Notes: generated by a model not told the origin, from the sequence alone. DNA of 16,309 nucleotides from Leptofilum sp050292445 (GCA_050292445.1 JBNKLQ010000130.1:1-16309); one strand, 5' to 3'; positions 1-9,206 are shown, counted from the stretch's first letter. Numbers and translations are program-made.

Positions 1-1602
<1,602 letters not shown>

Positions 1603-1630
1603 CCAGGCCGCTGGCGAATAGCCACCAAGA

Positions 1631-1636
1631 AAGGAG
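1631..1636 (+). promoter_or_regulatory. Shine-Dalgarno AAGGAG of pfkA
   Basis: AAGGAG lies 8 nt before the ATG at 1645 and supports that start. No terminator separates ilvD from this site, so the two genes may share a transcript. Confidence 0.75.
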
Positions 1637-1644
1637 AATGCAGC

Positions 1645-2769
1645 ATGACAAAATACGTGGGAATCCTAACGGCTGGAGGGGATAGCCCCGGCCTAAATGC
1701 GGCTATTCGCGGTGTAGGCAAAGCGGCGCTTGGGCTAGGAATGAACATTATTGGATTCCAAGACGGGTTTCGCGGTTTAATGAATAACCGCACCGTCCGG
1801 CTCGACGGCGAACGATTGTCGGGCATTCTCACCGTGGGGGGCACCATCTTGGGCACCAGCCGCGACAAGCCACACAAAATGCCTATTGGCGACCGGGTCA
1901 TGGATATGACCGACGTGATGGTTGACACCTATGAACGACATCATTTGGATGCGCTGGTTTGCCTGGGTGGCGGGGGAACACAGAAAAATGCTTACCGCCT
2001 TATGCAAAAGGGATTAAACATCATTACCCTGCCCAAAACAATTGACAATGATGTGGCGATGACAGACGCTACCTTTGGCTTCGATACAGCTCTAGGTATT
2101 GCTACGGAAGCAATTGATCGGCTACACAGCACGGCTCACAGCCATCATCGCATCATCGTCGTGGAAATTATGGGTCACAACACGGGCTGGCTGGCGCTGG
2201 GTTCAGGTATTGCTGGCGGAGCAGATGTGATCTTGATTCCAGAGATTCCCTACAACGTGGAAATTGTGGCCGAAGCCATCCGCCAACGCAGCCGACGTGG
2301 GCATCGGTTCAGCATCGTGGCCGTGTCTGAGGGAGCTGTTTCCCAGCAGGTGGCGGAAAAAATAGAGACGCTGACCGCATTAAAGGACGCCGCCGAAAGC
2401 AGCGATGAAAAAAAAGAGGCCAAGGCAGCCTTAAAGGCAGCAAAAGCAGAACAGACTGGCAGTACCTGGAAATTATCACGAGAATTGGAACGGTTAACCG
2501 GTTTGGAGTCACGAGTAACAATTTTGGGGCATGTACAGCGGGGCGGTATGCCATCTGCCGTGGATCGACTGTTGGGCACCCGGCTGGGCACGGCTTGTAT
2601 TGAGTTTATCCAAGAAGGTGTTTATGGTGTGTTGGTGGCTTCACAGGGGTCAAAAGCCGTTCCCGTGCCGCTGGAACAAGTGGTGGGTAAACGAAAATCC
2701 GTGCCACCCGAACATCCCTGGGTGAAAACAGCCAGGCAAGTTGGAACTTGCTTGGGCGATGAAGTTTAG
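1645..2769 (+). CDS. pfkA: 6-phosphofructokinase (group with PKTIDND motif)
   Basis: Phosphorylates fructose 6-phosphate to fructose 1,6-bisphosphate in cytosolic glycolysis. Motifs in order (374 aa): phosphate-binding GGDSPGLN at 11-18; GTILGTSR at 66-73; LGGGGT at 107-112; PKTIDND at 130-136 with D134 as the expected catalytic base; MGHNTGW, GGADVILIPEIPY, VAVSEGA; and LGHVQRGG near 296. The nucleotide-selecting position, Gly104 in E. coli PfkA, is Gly111 here, which favours ATP. The Lys of PKTIDND (Gly124 in E. coli) occurs in both ATP- and PPi-using enzymes. Asp103 of E. coli (GGDGS), a Mg-ATP contact, is replaced by Gly110. Between about residues 235 and 275 there is an Ala/Lys/Glu-rich stretch predicted to be helical and not in the short bacterial enzymes. 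Family assignment is sure; phosphoryl donor is inferred. The gene has no ACGGCCGT octamer. Confidence 0.93.
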   Translation: MTKYVGILTAGGDSPGLNAAIRGVGKAALGLGMNIIGFQDGFRGLMNNRTVRLDGERLSGILTVGGTILGTSRDKPHKMPIGDRVMDMTDVMVDTYERHHLDALVCLGGGGTQKNAYRLMQKGLNIITLPKTIDNDVAMTDATFGFDTALGIATEAIDRLHSTAHSHHRIIVVEIMGHNTGWLALGSGIAGGADVILIPEIPYNVEIVAEAIRQRSRRGHRFSIVAVSEGAVSQQVAEKIETLTALKDAAESSDEKKEAKAALKAAKAEQTGSTWKLSRELERLTGLESRVTILGHVQRGGMPSAVDRLLGTRLGTACIEFIQEGVYGVLVASQGSKAVPVPLEQVVGKRKSVPPEHPWVKTARQVGTCLGDEV

Positions 2770-2820
2770 AGGGCTCTGTTTGCTTGTAGACCTGGGCCAC
2801 TTTGCCGAATAACCCTTTAA

Positions 2821-2856
2821 CCAAAGCCCCAATGATCGTCTTCACCGGGGCTTTGG
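2821..2856. terminator. Hairpin between convergent pfkA and LysM gene A
   Basis: CCAAAGCCCC (2821-2830) pairs perfectly with GGGGCTTTGG (2847-2856) around a 16-nt loop. It sits between the stop of pfkA (2769) and the stop of the convergent gene (2878). The T-run downstream on the + strand is weak (CTCATATTTC), so termination is likely but not textbook. It could serve both strands. Confidence 0.7.
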
Positions 2857-2877
2857 CTCATATTTCAAATTAGATTA

Positions 2878-4059
2878 TCAATTGGGGCGCATATAGTCTG
2901 GAACAGGTTGGGGCAGGATCAGAATCTGTCCTTCGTAAATGTCCTTGAGATAATAATAACTGTAATCCGGGTAGGCATAATAGCCATACCCACAGCAGTA
3001 ACGATACCCGTAATAATAATCATAATGGTAGTAGTAGGTGTACAAACCGTTAATCCGCGCCAGTTCAGATTGGGAAATGCTGTGTGCTGCCGCAATACTT
3101 TCTAACGTTTCACCTGCTTCCACCATATGATAATCGACACAGGCTGTTCCATAATATGGTCCCACACTGCCGATATCGGGAATGTAAAGGACCTGCCCTG
3201 GATAAATGTAGTCTGGATTGTAGATATAATTGTGGGCGCGTATCGCACTCACAGTGGTGCCATAACATCGGGCAATTTGCATCAGCCACTCACCGTAAAC
3301 AACGGTGTGCATCGCCGATTCGGGTGCGGATTCAACCTCAATGGTTACCTTTGCTACTGCGCATATACCGTTGCCGTCACAGGTTTCATAAGTAAATGCA
3401 TCACTTCCTTCAAAATCATCACTCGGTGTGTAGGTAAAACGGCCGTCTGCCAACAGCACCACGCCTCCACTTGCGGGGGCGCTTTTGGGTGTCTGGGTCA
3501 CGGCTAAACTATCCCCAAGATCATTTTGCAATACGTTGCCACTTACTGGCTTATTGAGCGTTGTCTTGACACTGTCTGCTTCTAAAACAGGCCCGCCTAC
3601 CTTGATAAAGACAGATGCCGTGGCACACACTGACAAGGCATTACATGCTTCATAGTCAAATCTATCTTCCCCGACGAAGTCTGCATCAGGCAAATAACTG
3701 AATTCACCTGTTTCTTGAAGTGCGAGCGTGCCGTTTGCGGGCTGGGCTACAGGTGCTGTATTGACAAACAAATCACCATTGTCGTTAAGCTGCACATTCG
3801 CTTCTAGAGTCAGATTTGGGGGAGTGGTAAATTGATCATCGCTGAGTTGAAAATCCCGAACAGCAACATGGACGCTTGTCTCCGTGGTGTCATCTTTGGC
3901 CACCACAACAGATGACTTCACCCTATCGGAAACGGCCGTTTCGTCCGCCTTGTTATTCTCAGTAATCAACGGTTCGTTTAGATCAATCACCTGCCAACTC
4001 AAAAAGGCAAGCAAGGCAATAAACAGCAAGCCAACAATAGCCAAGATAAAATTTCGCAT
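2878..4059 (-). CDS. LysM protein A: membrane-anchored, cadherin-like repeats, two LysM domains
   Basis: Predicted surface protein of 393 aa. The start is ATG 4059 (MRNFILAIVG), supported by AGGAGG 8 nt upstream and by the same start and spacing in the paralogue at 9257-10816. An in-frame upstream start would add 15 residues. Residues 4-22 form one hydrophobic helix after a basic N-terminus: a signal anchor or uncleaved signal peptide. Two Ig/cadherin-like repeats of the 'PxNGTL...F.Y.P..DF.G.D.F.YE.C' type lie at about 70-154 and 158-242, each with a Cys pair five residues apart near its end. LysM1 (about 250-294) contains GEWLMQIARCYGTT and YPGQVLYIP. LysM2 (about 310-383) is split by a Tyr-rich insert at 340-370, of which 18 of 31 residues are Tyr. 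The protein ends PVPDYMRPN. LysM domains bind N-acetylglucosamine-containing glycans such as peptidoglycan; that this one does is inferred. Residues 30-70 resemble shortened repeat pieces, suggesting lost repeats. Confidence 0.85.
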   Translation of the reverse strand: MRNFILAIVGLLFIALLAFLSWQVIDLNEPLITENNKADETAVSDRVKSSVVVAKDDTTETSVHVAVRDFQLSDDQFTTPPNLTLEANVQLNDNGDLFVNTAPVAQPANGTLALQETGEFSYLPDADFVGEDRFDYEACNALSVCATASVFIKVGGPVLEADSVKTTLNKPVSGNVLQNDLGDSLAVTQTPKSAPASGGVVLLADGRFTYTPSDDFEGSDAFTYETCDGNGICAVAKVTIEVESAPESAMHTVVYGEWLMQIARCYGTTVSAIRAHNYIYNPDYIYPGQVLYIPDIGSVGPYYGTACVDYHMVEAGETLESIAAAHSISQSELARINGLYTYYYHYDYYYGYRYCCGYGYYAYPDYSYYYLKDIYEGQILILPQPVPDYMRPN

Positions 4060-4066
4060 GGGATTA

Positions 4067-4075
4067 CCCTCCTTT
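4067..4075 (-). promoter_or_regulatory. Strong Shine-Dalgarno of LysM gene A
   Basis: On the minus strand AAGGAGGGT precedes ATG 4059. The same site at the same distance precedes paralogue B at 10816. It decides the start in favour of MRN over the longer in-frame reading. Confidence 0.8.
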
Positions 4076-4098
4076 CTTGCGAAAAAAGTATGAAGTTT

Positions 4099-4110
4099 TT
4101 GCACAACAAT
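4099..4110 (-). promoter_or_regulatory. Upstream element shared by both LysM genes (copy A)
   Basis: On the minus strand this reads ATTGTTGTGCAA and ends 40 nt before ATG 4059. The paralogue has TGTTGTTCAA ending 39 nt before its ATG. Conservation at a fixed distance suggests a promoter part or operator, but no clean -10 hexamer at a standard spacing was found. Shared ancestry of the paralogues alone could also explain it. Confidence 0.35.
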
Positions 4111-4164
4111 AAGAATTTAGGCTAGGAACCCAACTGGCGGTAATGGGTGGGCTACAATGAAAAC

Positions 4165-4180
4165 GCTAACCTTGGTTAGC
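4165..4180. promoter_or_regulatory. 16-bp palindrome upstream of LysM gene A
   Basis: GCTAACC-TT-GGTTAGC is a perfect 7-bp inverted repeat with a 2-nt centre, about 105-120 bp upstream of ATG 4059. The centre is too short for an RNA loop, so an operator for a dimeric regulator is the simplest reading. No copy was noticed upstream of the paralogue. Confidence 0.35.
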
Positions 4181-4242
4181 ACAACAGTATATTACAATAA
4201 ATGCGGCCAAGAATATTACAAAAAAGTGCCAATCTTCCGACA

Positions 4243-4296
4243 AAAAAATAACGGCCGTCTCCCGTCAAAAAAGAATAGGAAACGGCCGTCTTTTTA
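4243..4296. terminator. Bidirectional terminator built from two ACGGCCGT copies
   Basis: Two octamers (4251-4258 and 4282-4289) are self-complementary and can pair with each other across a 23-nt loop. An A-run flanks the left one and a T-run the right one. Read on the minus strand, downstream of the lectin gene stop at 4320, the second arm is followed by TA and TTTTTTT, a plausible rho-independent terminator. On the + strand the second arm is followed by CTTTTT. Confidence 0.5.
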
Positions 4297-4319
4297 ACAG
4301 AACGAGTAGAAATGAGCGA

Positions 4320-5273
4320 TTAAGCGGCGACCGCCTCATTTTGCATCATCAACTTGCCATTGCTGCCGTCCTGCACCACGTATTTCACATTAAAATCATG
4401 GGAGTTAGAGCCTGTATAAATCCCTTTGATCGTCTGGCCTGGAATTTTCCGACCGGAACGGAGAACGATCGTGACGTGCAGCGTGTAAGGCACAGCGATG
4501 GTACTCACCGACACAACCCCCATCGCCACATAAGCCTGATTCGGCGGAACTGTAACGGCCGTTTCCACCGACCATGCCCGGGAGCGTGTTTCAGAACCAC
4601 CCCACGTGTGAGAGTAATTCACCTCGGCAGAAACCTTCACTTTGCCCTCAGCCAGCAGGGGAATTCCCGCCGAGACTTCTGTTTCGACACCCACCTTGCC
4701 GCCAAGCGTATTTGACCAGCTCGACGTCTCAGAAACAGAACCGCTCAACGTAATCTTGGACGTTTGCGTCTGAGGCGTGTTATTCACCACAGGCAGTGTG
4801 GCAATCCCTTGCGACCCTGTGCTCAGGATGGTGGCCGCAGCAACATCGTAATCAATGCGCACAAGTTCCACATTCGCCAGCGGGTCAGAGGAGCCGGAAG
4901 CCCAAAAATGCTTGCTGGCATCGGTATACGCGCTGTTGTAAAGGCAAAGGTTGCCATCATCGTGAAGAAAGGCACATTTTGGCCCTACCCCAACCTGTGG
5001 CCCCGAGGACCAGATATTGGTATTGACATCCGGCGTCGGGCTGTTGTAGATGCACAAATTGCCGTCGTCGTGCAGATACATCACTTTAGGGCCCAGGCCA
5101 ACCTGTGGCCCTGAGGCCCACATGATGGCATCACCGTCTGGTGTGGGGCTGCTGTAAATGCACAGGTTGCCGTCCTCAAACAAATACGCACAATAAAATC
5201 CATTGGGGGATTGCAGATAATCTCCCGCTTGTAGATATTGACCATTCTGAAGAAAAGCGCCTTTATTTGCCAT
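4320..5273 (-). CDS. Bulb-type lectin fused to aerolysin/ETX-MTX2-type pore-forming domain
   Basis: 317 aa. Residues 1-128 form a B-lectin (monocot mannose-binding type) domain with three repeated units: FEDGNLCIY (32-40), LHDDGNLCIY (67-76) and LHDDGNLCLY (103-112). They correspond to the mannose-site motif QxDxNxVxY with Q changed to E/H/D-like residues and V changed to Cys. Trp residues recur after each unit (MWASGPQVG, IWSSGPQVG, FWASG). Residues about 135-310 are Ser/Thr/Val-rich alternating strands, with TSSWSNTLGGKVGVETEVSAG and AEVNYSHTWGGSETRSRAWS followed by VPPNQ. This is typical of aerolysin-like pore-forming modules (ETX/MTX2, natterin-like). There is no signal peptide or membrane helix, as in several fungal and animal lectin-aerolysins. 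SD AAGGAG at 5283-5288 is 9 nt from ATG 5273. It follows the 74-aa gene by 6 bp, so they form an operon. Target and activity are unknown; a sugar-directed cytolysin is the best inference. Confidence 0.82.
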   Translation of the reverse strand: MANKGAFLQNGQYLQAGDYLQSPNGFYCAYLFEDGNLCIYSSPTPDGDAIMWASGPQVGLGPKVMYLHDDGNLCIYNSPTPDVNTNIWSSGPQVGVGPKCAFLHDDGNLCLYNSAYTDASKHFWASGSSDPLANVELVRIDYDVAAATILSTGSQGIATLPVVNNTPQTQTSKITLSGSVSETSSWSNTLGGKVGVETEVSAGIPLLAEGKVKVSAEVNYSHTWGGSETRSRAWSVETAVTVPPNQAYVAMGVVSVSTIAVPYTLHVTIVLRSGRKIPGQTIKGIYTGSNSHDFNVKYVVQDGSNGKLMMQNEAVAA

Positions 5274-5279
5274 GATTTT

Positions 5280-5504
5280 TTACTCCTTATAGGTGTCTAG
5301 ATTTTTCAATAATTTTGTACAGCGGGGCGGGTTGGCCCCTTTTGCAAATTCTGATTCTAAAAAGGTGATAACGGCCGTTCCATCCACAAAATGATGTACT
5401 TCACCGCTGTCCACCGCTTTCAAGGTGAGCCGGAGAGCGCCGGTGGCTTGCCCGCGCCAAACCCGTAAAACATATAGTTGGTTCAAATCATTTTTGCCCT
5501 CCAT
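5280..5504 (-). CDS. Small conserved-looking protein (74 aa), cotranscribed with the lectin gene
   Basis: Function not recognised. The core YVLRVWRGQATGALRLTLKA, then VDSGEVHHFVDGTAVITFLE, resembles short Chloroflexota proteins of the form 'Y.LR.WR...G..R..L.....GE.H.F.....L..FL', recalled from memory rather than searched. It has no signal peptide or membrane helix and a basic, lysine-rich C-terminus. ATG 5504 is preferred, with weak AGGA about 9 nt upstream; an in-frame GTG at 5528 would add eight residues and cover one ACGGCCGT copy. Its TAA (5280-5282) lies just beside the Shine-Dalgarno of the lectin gene, so translation is probably coupled. Being first in the toxin-like gene's operon, it could be an accessory or protective partner, but nothing in the sequence proves this. 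Confidence 0.65.
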   Translation of the reverse strand: MEGKNDLNQLYVLRVWRGQATGALRLTLKAVDSGEVHHFVDGTAVITFLESEFAKGANPPRCTKLLKNLDTYKE

Positions 5505-5566
5505 TACCAGAATCCTATGTTGCCTCACGGCCGTTTCCTATTTACAATCTCATCCTACCGTGATAT

Positions 5567-5586
5567 GCGCTTACAAAGCGCTTACA
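5567..5586. promoter_or_regulatory. 11-bp-period direct repeat in the divergent promoter region
   Basis: GCGCTTACA occurs at 5567-5575 and again at 5578-5586, a period of exactly 11 bp, one DNA turn. It lies in the 99-bp gap between the 74-aa gene (start 5504) and the SARP-type regulator (start 5604). SARP regulators are known to bind short direct repeats spaced by 11 bp or multiples. This is therefore a candidate self-operator that could control both directions. If the regulator starts at ATG 5565 the repeat would be coding, which seems less likely. Confidence 0.45.
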
Positions 5587-5603
5587 TTGCAAACAGTGTC
5601 CTC

Positions 5604-8600
5604 ATGCTCACCATTCAATTGCTTGGTTCCTTACAGTTGGACATCGATGGCGAATCCGTCGGTTCGTTCCGCAGCAGCAAGGCATTGGCCCTGTTTGTTT
5701 ACCTGGCCCACACGGGTCAACCACATCCGCGCGAAGTACTGGCGGATCTACTGTGGGAAAGCGGCTCTACCAGGCAGGCACTGTCCAACTTGCGCACAGT
5801 GCTCACCCAGCTGCGGCCGAAATTGGGGGAGTATTTGTTGAGTGATGGCTCCACCCTGGCCTTTAACCAGGCGCAGGCTTATTGGTTGGATACGGCCGTT
5901 CTCCAAACCGAACTCAACGCCATCCCCGCGCAGCTTGCCCCGCTCACCGCTGCCCGCCTGGAAGCTGCCCTGCAAAACTATCGGGGAGATTTCCTGGAAA
6001 ATTTCCTGGTGCGAAACGCCGACCGCTTCAATGAATGGGTTATTATTGAGCAGGAGCGGCTGCGGCAGCGGGTGCTAATCGCCTCACAGCAGCTGGCGCT
6101 CTATTTTCTGGCGCAAAAGGATTACGCAGCCGCCGTCCAGACAGCAAGCCGCTGGTTGAGGATTGAGCCCCTGGAAGAGGCCGCCCATCGCACCCTCATG
6201 CAGGCTCAGGCACTTTCCGGGCAGCGCAGCGCAGCCTTGCAGCAGTATGAAACGTGCTGCGCCCTTCTTGACACCGAACTTGGCATTTCCCCGGAAGAAC
6301 CAACACAAATGCTGGCTGAGCAAATCAGGGCGGGACAGCTCATTGCGCCGCTTGTGCACGAAGCCAGCACAGTGAACACCGCCAGCAAAACAGTGACCGT
6401 ACCGGCCGAGGCAAAAATTTCGCACAACCTGCAATTCAGCCCGTTTACCTTTTTTGGTCGCTTGTCGGAGCAAAGCAACCTTGTCGCCCAGTTACAAAAT
6501 GAGGCTGTGCGCTTACTGACCCTCACAGGAGTAGGCGGCATGGGCAAAACGCGGCTGGCGCTGGTTACGGCCGTTCAACTCCTCACCAACCACGCCGATC
6601 AATTTCCCGATGGCCTCTACTTCCTGCCGCTTACGGCGCTGGATTCCGCCAACCAGATAACCACAGCGTTGGCCAGCGAGCTGGAAATCCCGCTCAAGCC
6701 AGAAGAAGCGCAGCCGCTTTTAACCCAAATTACGGCACACTTGCAGTCCAAAAAGATGCTGTTGATTCTGGACAACCTGGAACATTTGCTCGATCATGGC
6801 GGCCGGACTTTTGTCCAGACGCTTCTGGAAAACATGGCAAACGTGAAGCTGCTGATCACCTCCCGCGAGCCGTTAGAGGTAGATGGTGAAACAGTTGTGC
6901 AGCTTGATGGCTTGACGCTGCCATCGGATACGGCCGTTGCCCTCAATGCCCCCGCCGCCCAACTGTTCCAGCAAGCAGCCCGCCGTGTCCAACCCACTTT
7001 TAGCCTCGCCCCCGCCGAGGCCCCTGCCCTGCGCCAACTGTGTCATTGGCTGATGGGATTGCCGCTGGCCCTGGAACTGGCCGGTGCCTGGATTGACACG
7101 CTTAGCCTGCCCGAAATGGTGGTCGAAATTGAGCAAAACATCGACTTCTTGGAAGCGTTAAGTGGAGACATCCCCAATAGACAGCGCAGCCTGAGCGCCG
7201 TTTTTAATGCCACCTGGCAGCGGCTTAGCCCAGCAGAACAAACGCTTTGGCCCCGACTGGCACTATTTAAGGATGGCTTCACCTTTGCCGCCGCACAAAC
7301 TGCGCTCGATGCTTCCCGTCCTCAACTAGCCCGCCTTGTCAAAAAATCGCTGCTGCAATTTGACCGCAGCCACAATCGCTACACAATCCATGCCCTGCTA
7401 CAGCAGTTTGGTCAGGACAAACTAGCCTTGGCTGATGCTGCCAGTGTTCAGGGGACGTTGGCGCACTATTACTGCACCTGGCTGGCCCAGCAGTTGCCCC
7501 ATTTGTATGGCGGTGCCCAACAAGAAACGGCCGTTGCCCTCCTGGCCGATTGGCAAAACATACGTCAGGCTTGGTACCACGCCTCGCTTCAGAAACGCCT
7601 GGACTGGCTGGCAGCGGCGGCGGAACCGTTTAACCATTTTTGCCTGTGGCGCGGAGCGTACCTGGAAGCAGTTGAAGCTTTGGCGGCTGGACTGGTGGCG
7701 ATTGAAGGTTTGGCTACGGCCGTTGCCCTCCGCCTGCGCGCCCATCTGCTTATCTGGAAAGCAGTCCACACTTATGAACTGGGGCAGCGACAGCAACAGC
7801 AGGAACTGCTGGCCGAAGCAGCAATAGTTTTGGCTCATCCCCTTCTGGACACGGATGAAGTCCGATTTGAGTTAGCCTTCTTGCGCCGTGAGCAAGCCAA
7901 GCAGTGGCGCAAATCCGATCCAGATCGCGCCATCATCGCCTACGAGGAAAGCCGCCAACTGTTCCATGAACTGGGTGAAACATGGCAAGAATCATTGTCC
8001 CTGGCCTGGCTAGGCGATATTGCTGGGCGCAGCCACGATTGGGAACGACTGGGCCAGTTGACCCAGGAGCTGCTGGCCTTGCAGGAACAAATGGGCGATG
8101 AGCGAGGCAAGGCGTTTTCACTGGTGCGGCTTGCGGCACTGGCTCAACGCCAGGGCAAATTAGCGGAAGCAGAAAAGCTAGTGCGGCAGATGTTAGCTAT
8201 TGTTGAACCGCTGGGGGAAACGCGTTTGGTGAGTCAGGCGCTACACTCACTGGGCACAATTTTGCTACGCGGCGGCCATTTTTCTGCTGCAGAAGCAGCC
8301 CTGCGGGAAAGTTATGGGCTGGTTGAGGATGTCAATCAGGATCATGTGCTCATCAAAAATAATTTGCATATGCTTGGCTTTGCGGCGCTTTGGCAGCAGG
8401 ACTTTGCGGGAGCAGAGCGGTGGCTGCGGCGCACGGTAACAGTAGGCGAGCAACATCAGGTGCCCACCACTATTGCCGACAGCCTTGGTTTTTTGGGCGA
8501 GGTACATCTGCTAACAGGCCAATTGGCTGCCGCCAAAGAGCAATTAACGACGGCCGTTAGTCTGGGCCAGGATGCCCAAAAGCGAAACGAGCAGCGTTGG

Positions 8601-9185
8601 TCCAATACGCTGGGGCTAGTTCATTTGCATCTGGGAAAATATGAGCAGGCGTCAGTCCTGGCTACTGTAGCCCCAGACCGTGCAGATGCCAGTTTGCTCA
8701 AAGTAGGATTGCTGGCGGTGGCGGAACGGCCGTTACCAGTCCGACAAAAATCGCTGGAAGAACATATCATCACGGCGCAAAAACTAGGCAGCCGCCCTAA
8801 CTTCCCAGACCTGGCACAAACATTGGGGATGGCGGCCATTGCCGCTGCTCATCTAGAATTGGTAGATCACGCATGGGAATGGAGTTGCGAGGTATTACAA
8901 GAAGCGATTGATACTCGGATATGGCCCCTGCTGCTCCTTAGCCTGGCAGCACTGACCCGGCTGCAATGTCTTGCTGGCCAGCTAGAGGATGCTACACAGC
9001 TATTGGCGCTGGTTGAAACCTTTCCGCTTGTCAAACATTCGCGCTGGTTTGCACAAGTGCTGATTGAACCAGTAGCAATAGCCGTTCAATCCTTACCGCC
9101 TGGCCAGCGAGCCGCTTTGAAGGCAAAAGGGCAGCGATTGGATATGTGGGAAACGGCCGTTGCCCTGCTAAAACAGCTAGCTTGA
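5604..9185 (+). CDS. AfsR/SARP-like transcriptional regulator (wHTH-BTAD-NB-ARC-TPR)
   Basis: 1193 aa cytosolic STAND-type regulator. Residues 1-90 are an OmpR-like winged helix (MLTIQLLGSLQLDIDG at the start; HPREVLADLLW; RQALSNLRTVLTQLR). Residues 95-245 are a bacterial transcriptional activation domain (YRGDFLENF; LDTELGISPEE). The NB-ARC ATPase has P-loop GVGGMGKTRL at about 309-318, Walker B LLILDNLEHLL near 385, ITSREPL, and GLPLALELAG near 484. The rest, from about residue 640, is helical TPR-like repeats (EQMGDERGKAFSLVRLAALA, QGKLAEAEKLVRQML) likely to sense a ligand or protein. ATG 5604 was chosen because the family begins just before 'LLGS'; upstream in-frame starts (5478, 5565) add non-family residues and no clear SD exists for any. 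It is divergent from the lectin operon and convergent with LysM gene B. It contains eight ACGGCCGT octamers, seven of them coding Thr-Ala-Val. Confidence 0.92.
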   Translation: MLTIQLLGSLQLDIDGESVGSFRSSKALALFVYLAHTGQPHPREVLADLLWESGSTRQALSNLRTVLTQLRPKLGEYLLSDGSTLAFNQAQAYWLDTAVLQTELNAIPAQLAPLTAARLEAALQNYRGDFLENFLVRNADRFNEWVIIEQERLRQRVLIASQQLALYFLAQKDYAAAVQTASRWLRIEPLEEAAHRTLMQAQALSGQRSAALQQYETCCALLDTELGISPEEPTQMLAEQIRAGQLIAPLVHEASTVNTASKTVTVPAEAKISHNLQFSPFTFFGRLSEQSNLVAQLQNEAVRLLTLTGVGGMGKTRLALVTAVQLLTNHADQFPDGLYFLPLTALDSANQITTALASELEIPLKPEEAQPLLTQITAHLQSKKMLLILDNLEHLLDHGGRTFVQTLLENMANVKLLITSREPLEVDGETVVQLDGLTLPSDTAVALNAPAAQLFQQAARRVQPTFSLAPAEAPALRQLCHWLMGLPLALELAGAWIDTLSLPEMVVEIEQNIDFLEALSGDIPNRQRSLSAVFNATWQRLSPAEQTLWPRLALFKDGFTFAAAQTALDASRPQLARLVKKSLLQFDRSHNRYTIHALLQQFGQDKLALADAASVQGTLAHYYCTWLAQQLPHLYGGAQQETAVALLADWQNIRQAWYHASLQKRLDWLAAAAEPFNHFCLWRGAYLEAVEALAAGLVAIEGLATAVALRLRAHLLIWKAVHTYELGQRQQQQELLAEAAIVLAHPLLDTDEVRFELAFLRREQAKQWRKSDPDRAIIAYEESRQLFHELGETWQESLSLAWLGDIAGRSHDWERLGQLTQELLALQEQMGDERGKAFSLVRLAALAQRQGKLAEAEKLVRQMLAIVEPLGETRLVSQALHSLGTILLRGGHFSAAEAALRESYGLVEDVNQDHVLIKNNLHMLGFAALWQQDFAGAERWLRRTVTVGEQHQVPTTIADSLGFLGEVHLLTGQLAAAKEQLTTAVSLGQDAQKRNEQRWSNTLGLVHLHLGKYEQASVLATVAPDRADASLLKVGLLAVAERPLPVRQKSLEEHIITAQKLGSRPNFPDLAQTLGMAAIAAAHLELVDHAWEWSCEVLQEAIDTRIWPLLLLSLAALTRLQCLAGQLEDATQLLALVETFPLVKHSRWFAQVLIEPVAIAVQSLPPGQRAALKAKGQRLDMWETAVALLKQLA

Positions 9186-9206
9186 ATAAGACGGCCGTCT
9201 ACATGA

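Noticed and set aside
2950..3042. GTA/ATA trinucleotide runs as a microsatellite or CRISPR-like repeat
   Set aside because: They are Tyr codons of an intact reading frame in a LysM protein; no spacers or regular repeat units exist.
4124..4134. AGGAACCCAAC shared with 11080-11090
   Set aside because: An 11-bp match in two intergenic regions, but in opposite orientation relative to the neighbouring genes and without further similarity; probably chance.
5478..5603. N-terminal extension of the SARP-like regulator
   Set aside because: The 42 extra residues lack similarity to the family, overlap the divergent small gene, and would cover the candidate operator. The family begins at about 5604.
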